From Gammaproteobacteria bacterium (GTDB lineage: Bacteria; Pseudomonadota; Gammaproteobacteria; UBA9214): a DNA stretch of 5,079 nt. Shown here in pieces: positions 1-5,079 of the stretch. Every line of letters starts with the position of its first letter. Within the stretch, counting starts at the first letter, position 1. The stretch spans positions 2,261 to 7,339 of the forward strand of contig DMKK01000185.1 of the NCBI GenBank assembly GCA_003454335.1. The letters are read 5' to 3'. The translations under genes and the position numbers were made by a program. The notes under the pieces were generated by a model, which was given only the letters and a program-made list of their open reading frames with translations, had not been told where the DNA came from and made no database searches.

Positions 1-28
1 TCTTCAAACTGGGCAGGGTGAATCACGC

Positions 29-895
29 ATGATGTGCAGCATGACGGCTTTCGCAAGGCAGGAGGCTGATACAGATTTTGGTAGCCTGACATGGGAGATT
101 CGTTCGCTGAATCATCGTTATCTCGAACAGGGTGTCCGTTTGCCGGAAGAACTGCGGGCCATGGAGTCAGCGGTTCGGGAGCGGGTGAATGCACGCCTGG
201 GGCGCGGCAAGGTGGAATGTTCCTGCCGCTTTCGACCGGCCGCTGCCGGCTCGGCGCCGGTAGCTGTCGACCGGGAGAACCTGGCCCGCGTGCTGGCAGC
301 CTGTGAGGAGGTGAGCGGCCGCTTGCCGCAGGCGGTGCCGCTGAACCCGCTTGAATTATTACGCTGGCCAGGTGTGCTGCGCGAGGAGCTGGTTGATACC
401 GGGCCATTGATGCAGGCTGCGCTGGTTTTGCTGGACCAGACGCTGGATGAATTGCTGCTGTCCAGAAGGCGTGAAGGCGAGCAGATCAAGGGCATATTGT
501 TGCAGCGTTGTGATGATATGGGCAAACTGGTGATGCAGGCGCGTACCTGTCTGCCGGAAATACGTGCCGGTCTGCGGGAAAAGCTGAAGACACGCCTGGC
601 CGACATTGACGTGGTTGCCGATCCGGGACGGTTCGAGCAGGAACTGGTGATACAGTTGCAGAAGATCGACGTCGATGAGGAGATGGATCGTCTTGAAAGT
701 CATATCGGGGAAGTGCGCCGGGTATTGAGTCGCAAGGAACCCGTGGGGCGACGGCTGGATTTCCTGATGCAGGAACTGAACCGCGAGGCCAATACTCTTG
801 GCTCCAAGTCAGTGGTGACCGAGACCAGCAATATTTCAGTCGAGCTCAAGGTGTTGATTGAGCAGATGCGCGAGCAGGTGCAAAATCTGGAATAG
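29..895 (+). CDS. yicC: YicC-family endoribonuclease
   Basis: Complete 288-residue protein, almost the same length as E. coli YicC (about 287). The N-terminal YicC_N region begins MMCSMTAFAR and continues with EIRSLNHRYLE (23-33) and RGKVEC (59-64), all family hallmarks. The C-terminal DUF1732 region holds IDVDEEMDRLESH (213-225), then EPVGRRLDFLMQELNREAN (237-255) followed by TLGSKS (256-261), and ends with VELKVLIEQMREQVQN. In E. coli this family is reported to be a metal-dependent endoribonuclease that helps degrade small RNAs such as RyhB; substrates here are unknown. It should be cytoplasmic: no signal peptide or membrane segment is visible. ATG 29 is chosen because it gives the usual M-x-x-S-M-T-A-F start; ATG 32 is possible. 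The Shine-Dalgarno sequence is modest (AGGG at 15-18, 10 nt upstream). In many gammaproteobacteria rph (RNase PH) lies next upstream, outside this window. Identification is firm; molecular function comes from family knowledge. Confidence 0.96.
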   Translation: MMCSMTAFARQEADTDFGSLTWEIRSLNHRYLEQGVRLPEELRAMESAVRERVNARLGRGKVECSCRFRPAAAGSAPVAVDRENLARVLAACEEVSGRLPQAVPLNPLELLRWPGVLREELVDTGPLMQAALVLLDQTLDELLLSRRREGEQIKGILLQRCDDMGKLVMQARTCLPEIRAGLREKLKTRLADIDVVADPGRFEQELVIQLQKIDVDEEMDRLESHIGEVRRVLSRKEPVGRRLDFLMQELNREANTLGSKSVVTETSNISVELKVLIEQMREQVQNLE

Positions 896-916
896 CGTTT
901 CAAAGACCCCCGACTA

Positions 917-936
917 CTCCCTGCCCGACCAGGGAG
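917..936 (+). terminator. Possible weak terminator hairpin after yicC
   Basis: A perfect inverted repeat, CTCCCTG (917-923) and CAGGGAG (930-936), encloses a 6-nt loop 21 bases after the yicC stop. The downstream sequence is pyrimidine-rich (ATTCCTTTGGTTATCTTTCC) but lacks a clean T run, so intrinsic termination would be inefficient. Its placement between yicC and a gap before gmk supports a transcript end or an mRNA-stabilising stem. Confidence 0.4.
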
Positions 937-1079
937 ATTCCTTTGGTTATCTTTCCTTCAACGCCGCTTCGGGGCACCCGGGCACCGTTTTCGACATAGA
1001 TATATAACGCTGATGCTGACCAGAATAGAAACATAAACCCCTGTAGCTGTTAGAGAATCCCAGTACATGTCGATACCTC

Positions 1080-1173
1080 CAGTATCTAAATATGATTAAT
1101 TTAAAAGATAAGAATTTAATGAATTACAAATATGTAGCGACATGAATATGAATTACTTGAGAGGAAAAACAGC
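1080..1173 (+). promoter_or_regulatory. AT-rich gmk leader, probable promoter region
   Basis: Counting bases, 1081-1140 has 11 G/C in 60, in sharp contrast to the GC-rich genes on either side. Hexamers resembling a -10 box occur (TATGAT 1091-1096; TTTAAT 1115-1120), but none has a convincing -35 partner at 16-18 bp, so no exact promoter is called. A further -35-like TCGACA (991-996) and -10-like TATAAC (1003-1008) lie upstream but are only 6 bp apart and cannot pair. The 9-mer ATGAATTAC occurs twice (1119-1127 and 1148-1156). The rest of the 896-1173 gap, beyond the hairpin at 917-936, shows no gene. Function as the gmk promoter/leader is inferred from composition and position. Confidence 0.35.
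1159..1165 (+). promoter_or_regulatory. Ribosome binding site of gmk
   Basis: GAGAGGA ends 8 nt before ATG 1174. It is the strongest purine-rich Shine-Dalgarno match in the leader and fixes the gmk start at 1174, giving a 9-residue lead before the conserved TLYI strand. Confidence 0.75.
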
Positions 1174-1818
1174 ATGACGCATACAGGTTCGGCCGGCGGC
1201 GGTACGCTGTACATCACATCGGCACCATCCGGTGCCGGAAAATCCAGTTTGTTGCGGGCCTTGCTGGAAACCATGGGAGGAGGGCTGGCCTTGTCGGTGT
1301 CGCACACGACGCGTTCACCGCGACCCGGTGAAGTTGATGGTGTGGATTACCATTTTGTAGAGGTCGAGAGGTTTGAGGCCATGGTCAGCCAGGGCGACTT
1401 TCTGGAGTATGCCCAGGTATTTGATAACCACTACGGGACCTCACGGCAGGCAGTGGCAGACCAGCTGGCAACCGGTGTTGATGTGATTCTCGAGATTGAC
1501 TGGCAGGGTGCCCGACTGGTACGCGAGCTGCTGCCGGAGGCCGTCGGTATTTTTATACTGCCGCCATCCCTGGAGGCGCTGCAGCAGCGCCTCCAGGATC
1601 GCGGTCAGGATGATGACGAGGTTATTGCCCGTCGCATGCGTGACGCGATGAGCGAGATGTCGCACTACGAGGAGTATGACTATCTGGTGATCAACGATGA
1701 TTTCCAGGCAGCGCTGGATGAACTGGCAGCTATTATGCGGTGTGGCCAGCTGCGCCTGGCGCCACAGAAGCGGCGCCAGGCGGCTCTGCTGGCGGACCTG
1801 CTGGCGTCGGCGGGGTGA
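1174..1818 (+). CDS. gmk: Guanylate kinase
   Basis: Cytoplasmic GMP kinase of 214 residues (E. coli Gmk has 207): ATP + GMP gives ADP + GDP, the essential step from GMP to GDP, GTP and dGTP. The order of motifs is canonical. The P-loop APSGAGKS lies at 17-24 with Lys23. The GMP-binding lobe carries SVSHTTRSPRPGE (41-53), Tyr59, FLEYAQVF (76-83) and YGTSR (87-91). EIDWQGA (107-113) follows, then IFILPPS (126-132). The lid region has RGQDDDEVIARRM (143-155) with its arginines, and the end has SHYEEYDYLVINDDF (163-177). No key residue is missing. The extra length is a few Ser/Gly residues at the N-terminus and a short C-terminal extension. It is the first gene after a 278-bp gap, so it probably has its own promoter; rpoZ follows after 70 bp and is likely co-transcribed. 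The frame contains two strong inverted repeats (1569-1597 and 1753-1782). Confidence 0.98.
   Translation: MTHTGSAGGGTLYITSAPSGAGKSSLLRALLETMGGGLALSVSHTTRSPRPGEVDGVDYHFVEVERFEAMVSQGDFLEYAQVFDNHYGTSRQAVADQLATGVDVILEIDWQGARLVRELLPEAVGIFILPPSLEALQQRLQDRGQDDDEVIARRMRDAMSEMSHYEEYDYLVINDDFQAALDELAAIMRCGQLRLAPQKRRQAALLADLLASAG
1569..1597. repeat. Perfect 29-bp palindrome inside gmk (14-bp arms, 1-nt centre)
   Basis: CCTGGAGGCGCTGC (1569-1582) is followed by a single A (1583) and the exact reverse complement GCAGCGCCTCCAGG (1584-1597). In RNA it can form a 13-bp GC-rich stem with a CAG loop. It encodes LEALQQRLQ (residues 133-141) of Gmk, and codons mirror each other in phase: CTG/CAG, GAG/CTC, GCG/CGC, CTG/CAG around a central CAG. 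The sequence is certain; any function is unknown. Confidence 0.9.
1753..1782. repeat. Inverted repeat near the 3' end of gmk (11-bp arms, 8-nt loop)
   Basis: CGCCTGGCGCC (1753-1763) and GGCGCCAGGCG (1772-1782) are exact reverse complements around the loop ACAGAAGC. The repeat encodes residues 194-203 of Gmk (RLAPQKRRQA) and lies 34 bases before the stop codon. A competing 5-bp stem, GCCAG (1745-1749) with CTGGC (1756-1760), uses part of the left arm. No T run follows, so it is not an intrinsic terminator. Confidence 0.85.
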
Positions 1819-1888
1819 TTCGGGTAGACTCGCACGCCCTTTTGCCATTTCGGCATAAATTCAGGGTTCAGGTTTTTCGGAGAGTTAC

Positions 1889-2215
1889 ATGGCACGTGTC
1901 ACGGTAGAAGATTGTCTTGATAAGGTTGATAACCGCTTTCAGCTGGTGCTGGTGGCAACCAAGCGTGCCCGGCAGCTGGCCAATGGAGTACAGCCACTGG
2001 TCGAATGGGAAAATGACAAGCCGACTATTGTGGCCTTGCGGGAAATTGCTGAAGGGCTGATTGGTCCATCGATTCTGGATGAGCCGATACATCCGGTATT
2101 TGAAGAAGAGGAAACAGAAGTGCAAGCCGAAGCCGGGGCCGAAGATAAGGCCGGGGTCGAGGCAGCTGCGGCGCCGGCAGTTGCTGCAGACGAACCGCCA
2201 ACAGCCGAAAGCTGA
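1889..2215 (+). CDS. rpoZ: RNA polymerase omega subunit
   Basis: Small subunit that binds the beta' subunit, aids RNA polymerase assembly and, with beta', forms ppGpp site 1 in E. coli. The first 65 residues match the family closely: MARVTVEDCLDKVDNRFQL (1-19), LVATKRARQL (21-30), WENDKPTIVALREIAEGLI (40-58). The N-terminal MARVT, which contributes to ppGpp binding in E. coli, is unchanged. At 108 residues it is longer than the E. coli protein (91). The extra part is an acidic Ala/Glu/Pro-rich tail (about 71-108) that includes FEEEETEVQAEAGAED and looks disordered. Start ATG 1889 is supported by GGAGAG at 1879-1884 and by the conserved MARVTV. It lies 70 bp after gmk with no evident terminator between, so co-transcription is likely; spoT follows after 226 bp. 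Confidence 0.97.
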   Translation: MARVTVEDCLDKVDNRFQLVLVATKRARQLANGVQPLVEWENDKPTIVALREIAEGLIGPSILDEPIHPVFEEEETEVQAEAGAEDKAGVEAAAAPAVAADEPPTAES

Positions 2216-2441
2216 TTCAGGCTCCACTCTCCCGTGTGTGCGGGCTACCACTGGCCTGCTACCCCCTCCCCGGCGATGAACGCCGTCTTATGTGCTACTG
2301 TTTTGCGAGCGGTTGCGGCAAATTATTGTCGGGACGGTTAATGCGTTATAGTTTTATTATCTGAAACAGGCACACCAGGCTTGTCCGCGGTAGATTGGTC
2401 TATTCTCGGAAAGGCTCCCAGGGCACGCTGAAAAAACGTCT
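2216..2441 (+). promoter_or_regulatory. rpoZ-spoT intergenic region with small hairpins and a weak promoter candidate
   Basis: This 226-bp gap contains no credible gene. Two short inverted repeats follow rpoZ: CCCG (2231-2234) with CGGG (2241-2244), and CGGCG (2271-2275) with CGCCG (2281-2285) around ATGAA. Neither is followed by a T run. An AT-richer patch at 2319-2362 holds the -10-like TATAGT (2347-2352) with a -35-like TTGTCG (2326-2331), but the spacer is only 15 bp; TATTAT (2355-2360) is another -10-like hexamer. The gap may give spoT its own promoter, but the sequence does not prove it. Confidence 0.3.
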
Positions 2442-4598
2442 ATGGCAACCAGATCGGATACCGCTGCAGAGAACGGCTCGCGTTTCCTGATCAGTGATTT
2501 GTGCAAGATGCTGGAATCCTACCTGGACGAGGAACAGGTTCAGGATGTCTATCGCGCCTATTTGTTTGGCGCGGAAGCACACGAAGGCCAGCACCGGCTC
2601 TCCGGTGAGCCCTACATCTATCATCCCATCGCAGCCGCCCGCATTCTTGCTGAACTGCGGCTGGACCACAAAACAATCGTGGCAGCCATTCTGCATGACG
2701 TAATTGAAGATACGCCGACCGCCAAGGAACAGATTGTCTCCGGATTCGGTGCTGATGTTGCTGAACTGGTGGACGGGGTCAGCAAGCTGACACAGATAGA
2801 GTTCGAGAGCCCGGCGGAAGCCCAGGCCGAGAATTTTCGCAAGATGATCCTGGCGATGGTACGTGATATCCGCGTCATCCTGGTGAAGCTGGCCGACCGT
2901 CTGCACAATATGCGCACACTGGGCGTGATGCGCCCGGAAAAACGACGGCGTATTGCACGCGAGACACTGGATATCTACGCGCCGATTGCCAACCGGCTGG
3001 GCATCAATGCCGTGCGTGTGGAGCTGGAAGACCTGGGCTTTGCCGCGCTGTATCCATTGCGCTACAAGGTGCTGGAGAAGGCCGTCCACGAGGCACGCGG
3101 GCATCGCAAGGAAGTACTGAACAAGATCGAGACAGCGATAAAACGCCGGGTACAGCAGGAAGGCCTGCAGGGGCGCATACTCAGTCGTGAAAAACACCTT
3201 TACAGTCTGTATCGCAAGATTCGTGACAAGACCCTGTCCTTTGAAGAAGTCTACGATGTCTATGCGTTCCGTATTGTTGTTGATGAAATAGATACCTGTT
3301 ACCGGGCGCTGGGGATCATGCACAATCTGTTCAAACCGGTGCCGGGAAAGTTCAAGGACTATATCGCTATTCCCAAGGCAAACGGTTATCAGTCACTGCA
3401 TAGCATTCTATTCGGACCCTACGGTGTTCCGATTGAAGTCCAGATTCGTACCGAGGACATGGACAAGATTGCAGAGTCGGGTGTGGCAGCACACTGGGTG
3501 TACAAGAGCAGCGAAGAGAAGGTTGACCAAATGCATGCCGGTGCGCGCGAATGGTTGCGTGAGCTGCTGGAGATGCAGACCCATGCCGGTGATTCCCTGG
3601 AATTTCTCGAAAACGTCAAGCTCGACCTGTTTCCCGATGCCGTCTATGTCTTTACGCCTGCCGGTGAAATCATGAAATTGCCGCACGGTGCGACCGTGAT
3701 TGATTTTGCCTATGCAGTGCATACCGATGTCGGTGATACCTGTATTGCCGCCAAGATTGACCGGCAGCTGGTGCCGCTGCGCACCGTGCTGCGTAACGGG
3801 CAGACGGTTGAAATTGTGACTGCGGCCGGTGCCCATCCAAGTCCGGCCTGGCTGAGTTTTGTCGTGTCTGCCAAGGCGCGTTCCAATATTCGCCATTATC
3901 AAAAGAACCTGAAACGTGAAGAGGCGATTGAGCTGGGCCGGCGCATGCTGGAGCGGGCGATGGGTGTGTTTGAAACATCCGTTGACCAGGTCTCCGGCAA
4001 GCGCCTGCGCGCCTTGCTGAAAGACTATCATCTAAAAACAGAGGAAGACCTGCTGGTTGACATTGGCATGGGCCGGCGGCCCTCGGTGCTGGTGGCGCAG
4101 GCACTGGCACCAACAGACCACGGTAACGCATCCAGTGATGAAACAGCCGTGCAGCAGCCACTGGTGATCAAGGGCAGCGAGGGTATGGTAACCCGCTTTT
4201 CGAAATGCTGTCGTCCCATCCCGGGTGACCCGGTCGTCGGGGTTATTACCGGCGGTCGTGGCATGATGATTCATACCCAGACCTGCAGAAATATTGCGGA
4301 TGACAAGTATCCGGCGGAGAATTGCATCGATGTCCAGTGGGAGCCGGGTATTGATGAAGAGTTTCCCGTGGAGGTCAGTGTGATTGTTGAAGATCGTCGG
4401 GGGGTGCTGGCGAGGGTCGCGACGGTTATCGGAGACGCGGACTCCAATATCGAAAATGTCGGCATTGAAGAACGCGACGGACTAAGTAACAACCTGTTAT
4501 TCACACTGACGGTGCATAACCGCCAGCATCTGGCACGTGTTATGCGCCGGGTGCGCAGTATTCCTGCTGTCATCAAGATCACCCGAACCAAGGGCTGA
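2442..4598 (+). CDS. spoT: Bifunctional (p)ppGpp synthetase/hydrolase SpoT
   Basis: Long RelA/SpoT homologue of 718 residues (E. coli SpoT has 702). It makes (p)ppGpp from ATP and GDP/GTP and hydrolyses it to GDP/GTP plus pyrophosphate in the cytoplasm. The HD hydrolase domain (about 35-195) keeps Arg52, His61, His85-Asp86 in HDVIEDTP, and Asp152 and Asn156 in KLADRLHNMRT, matching the catalytic set known from Rel enzymes. The synthetase domain (about 240-355) has YDVYAFR (Asp272), KFKDYIAIPKANGYQSLH (303-320) and Glu332 in EVQIRTEDM. Its basic KFKD motif is of the bifunctional RxKD type, not the acidic RelA type. Then come TGS (about 397-460), a helical domain, the conserved-cysteine region (Cys589, Cys590, His611, Cys615) and a C-terminal ACT domain (about 640-718). 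ATG 2442 is the first usual start codon after an in-frame stop at 2391; it adds about 13 residues to the E. coli N-terminus. Its Shine-Dalgarno sequence is weak, suggesting modest translation. ridA follows after 59 bp. Confidence 0.98.
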   Translation: MATRSDTAAENGSRFLISDLCKMLESYLDEEQVQDVYRAYLFGAEAHEGQHRLSGEPYIYHPIAAARILAELRLDHKTIVAAILHDVIEDTPTAKEQIVSGFGADVAELVDGVSKLTQIEFESPAEAQAENFRKMILAMVRDIRVILVKLADRLHNMRTLGVMRPEKRRRIARETLDIYAPIANRLGINAVRVELEDLGFAALYPLRYKVLEKAVHEARGHRKEVLNKIETAIKRRVQQEGLQGRILSREKHLYSLYRKIRDKTLSFEEVYDVYAFRIVVDEIDTCYRALGIMHNLFKPVPGKFKDYIAIPKANGYQSLHSILFGPYGVPIEVQIRTEDMDKIAESGVAAHWVYKSSEEKVDQMHAGAREWLRELLEMQTHAGDSLEFLENVKLDLFPDAVYVFTPAGEIMKLPHGATVIDFAYAVHTDVGDTCIAAKIDRQLVPLRTVLRNGQTVEIVTAAGAHPSPAWLSFVVSAKARSNIRHYQKNLKREEAIELGRRMLERAMGVFETSVDQVSGKRLRALLKDYHLKTEEDLLVDIGMGRRPSVLVAQALAPTDHGNASSDETAVQQPLVIKGSEGMVTRFSKCCRPIPGDPVVGVITGGRGMMIHTQTCRNIADDKYPAENCIDVQWEPGIDEEFPVEVSVIVEDRRGVLARVATVIGDADSNIENVGIEERDGLSNNLLFTLTVHNRQHLARVMRRVRSIPAVIKITRTKG

Positions 4599-4657
4599 GC
4601 CAGCCGTCTTTCAGGCCACTGTGTTGTTAGTCACCACTGAATCAATGAGGACAAATC

Positions 4658-5044
4658 ATGACCCGTGAAATTATCCAGACCAACCGTGCACCGCAGGCGA
4701 TTGGTACCTACTCCCAGGCGGTACGCAGTGGTAATACTGTTTACCTGTCCGGGCAAATTCCATTAATACCGGAATCCATGGAACTGCTTGAGGGTGACAT
4801 GGAAGCCCAGATCAGGCGGGTTTTTGACAACCTGTCAGCGGTGGCAGAGGCAGCGGGTGGTTCATTGGCAGATGTCGTCAAGCTGAATGTATTTCTTCCC
4901 GATCTCGGTCACTTTGCCATCGTCAATGCGGTGATGGCCGAGTATTTTCAGCCACCCTATCCAGCCCGGGCAGCTGTTGGCGTTGCGGCCTTGCCCAAGG
5001 GGGCACAGGTGGAAATGGATGCCGTGATGGAGTTGGGTGAGTAG
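4658..5044 (+). CDS. ridA: RidA-family reactive imine/enamine deaminase
   Basis: YjgF/YER057c/UK114 family protein of 128 residues, the usual length. Typical RidA hydrolyses 2-aminoacrylate and similar enamine/imine by-products of PLP enzymes, releasing ammonia, and works as a cytoplasmic trimer. Visible family motifs are APQAIGTYSQAV (11-22, Tyr18), VYLSGQIPL (28-36), FDNLSAVAEAAG (56-67), VVKLNVFLPDL (73-83), FAIVNAVMAEYF (86-97), PPYPARAAV (99-107, with the substrate-binding Arg104), and VEMDAVM (118-124, with Glu119). Retention of Arg104 points to true deaminase (RidA subfamily) activity. ATG 4658 is preceded by GAGGA (4647-4651), 6 nt away. No terminator is seen in the 59 bp after spoT, so it is probably co-transcribed with spoT. 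A RidA gene directly after spoT is also the order I recall in Pseudomonas; recG often lies nearby downstream. Confidence 0.95.
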   Translation: MTREIIQTNRAPQAIGTYSQAVRSGNTVYLSGQIPLIPESMELLEGDMEAQIRRVFDNLSAVAEAAGGSLADVVKLNVFLPDLGHFAIVNAVMAEYFQPPYPARAAVGVAALPKGAQVEMDAVMELGE

Positions 5045-5059
5045 CAACCCGTAGCTCTT

Positions 5060-5079
5060 CGTAGGATGGGTGAAGGAGC
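5060..5079. repeat. Possible left half of a dispersed intergenic palindromic repeat, cut by the window end
   Basis: CGTAGGATGGGTGAAGGAGC starts 15 bp after the ridA stop. From memory it resembles abundant gammaproteobacterial intergenic elements that begin GTAGGATGGGT, have a GAGCGAAGCG-like centre and end ACCCATC. The second arm would lie beyond the window, so the palindrome cannot be confirmed here. Confidence 0.4.

Noticed and set aside
989..1008. Promoter from TCGACA and TATAAC upstream of gmk
   Set aside because: The two hexamers lie only 6 bp apart, far from the 16-18 bp needed, and neither has another good partner.
1013..1036. 7-codon ORF (ATG CTG ACC ...) in the yicC-gmk gap
   Set aside because: Too short, without a Shine-Dalgarno sequence, and expected by chance.
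1830..1846. Sigma-54-like -24/-12 promoter before rpoZ
   Set aside because: TCGCACG followed by TTGC resembles the consensus, but one of the two key -24 G bases is C and the spacing to TTGC is one base too long.
1441..1848. 135-codon minus-strand frame across gmk containing LEALLQRLQ
   Set aside because: The resemblance to the Gmk segment LEALQQRLQ is the direct result of the in-phase palindrome at 1569-1597, not evidence of a second gene.
2271..2285. Intrinsic terminator after rpoZ
   Set aside because: CGGCG-ATGAA-CGCCG is only a 5-bp stem and is followed by TCTTATG, not a T run.
2400..3323. 307-codon open frame on the minus strand opposite spoT
   Set aside because: It lies antisense to the conserved SpoT hydrolase and synthetase domains, its product is rich in His/Gln/Cys with no recognisable motif, and its extent follows from codon use on the sense strand.
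3684..3698. Inverted repeat CACGGT-GCG-ACCGTG inside spoT
   Set aside because: Six-base arms are common by chance in a 2.1-kb gene, and the codons encode conserved TGS-domain residues.
3408..4031. 207-codon open frame on the minus strand opposite spoT
   Set aside because: Antisense shadow of the synthetase-TGS-helical part of SpoT, with no motif and no plausible ribosome binding context.

Overview
The window is a compact housekeeping block from a gammaproteobacterium. Five genes lie on the + strand in the order yicC, gmk, rpoZ, spoT, ridA. Coding DNA looks moderately GC-rich, and each protein closely resembles its Escherichia coli or Pseudomonas counterpart as I recall them. The order gmk-rpoZ-spoT-ridA, with a RidA-family gene directly after spoT, fits a Pseudomonas-like or Chromatiales-like lineage better than Enterobacterales, where trmH and recG follow spoT. 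The species cannot be named from this sequence.

Layout: positions 1-28 are a short leader with a weak ribosome binding site. yicC (29-895) encodes a YicC-family endoribonuclease. The yicC-gmk gap (896-1173, 278 bp) begins with a terminator-like hairpin and ends in a very AT-rich stretch, about 18% G+C over 1081-1140, which probably holds the gmk promoter. gmk (1174-1818) encodes guanylate kinase and contains two unusually strong inverted repeats inside its reading frame. A 70-bp gap leads to rpoZ (1889-2215), the RNA polymerase omega subunit with a long acidic Ala-rich tail. A 226-bp gap (2216-2441) has small hairpins and a weak promoter candidate. spoT (2442-4598) encodes a full-length bifunctional (p)ppGpp synthetase/hydrolase. 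ridA (4658-5044) encodes an enamine/imine deaminase. The last 20 bases (5060-5079) look like the first half of a dispersed palindromic intergenic repeat cut by the window edge.

How the genes fit together: gmk, rpoZ and spoT all belong to guanine-nucleotide and stringent-response physiology. Gmk makes GDP from GMP, SpoT converts GDP/GTP to (p)ppGpp and degrades it, and omega forms part of ppGpp site 1 on RNA polymerase. The omega N-terminus that contributes to that site, and the SpoT catalytic residues for both activities, are intact. RidA and YicC are housekeeping neighbours (metabolite damage control and RNA turnover).

I see no mobile element, phage gene, CRISPR array, tRNA, rRNA or clear novel system. 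The most unusual sequence-level signals are the perfect 14-bp-arm palindrome in gmk, the 11-bp-arm hairpin near its 3' end, and the AT-rich gmk leader with chained mini-ORFs.
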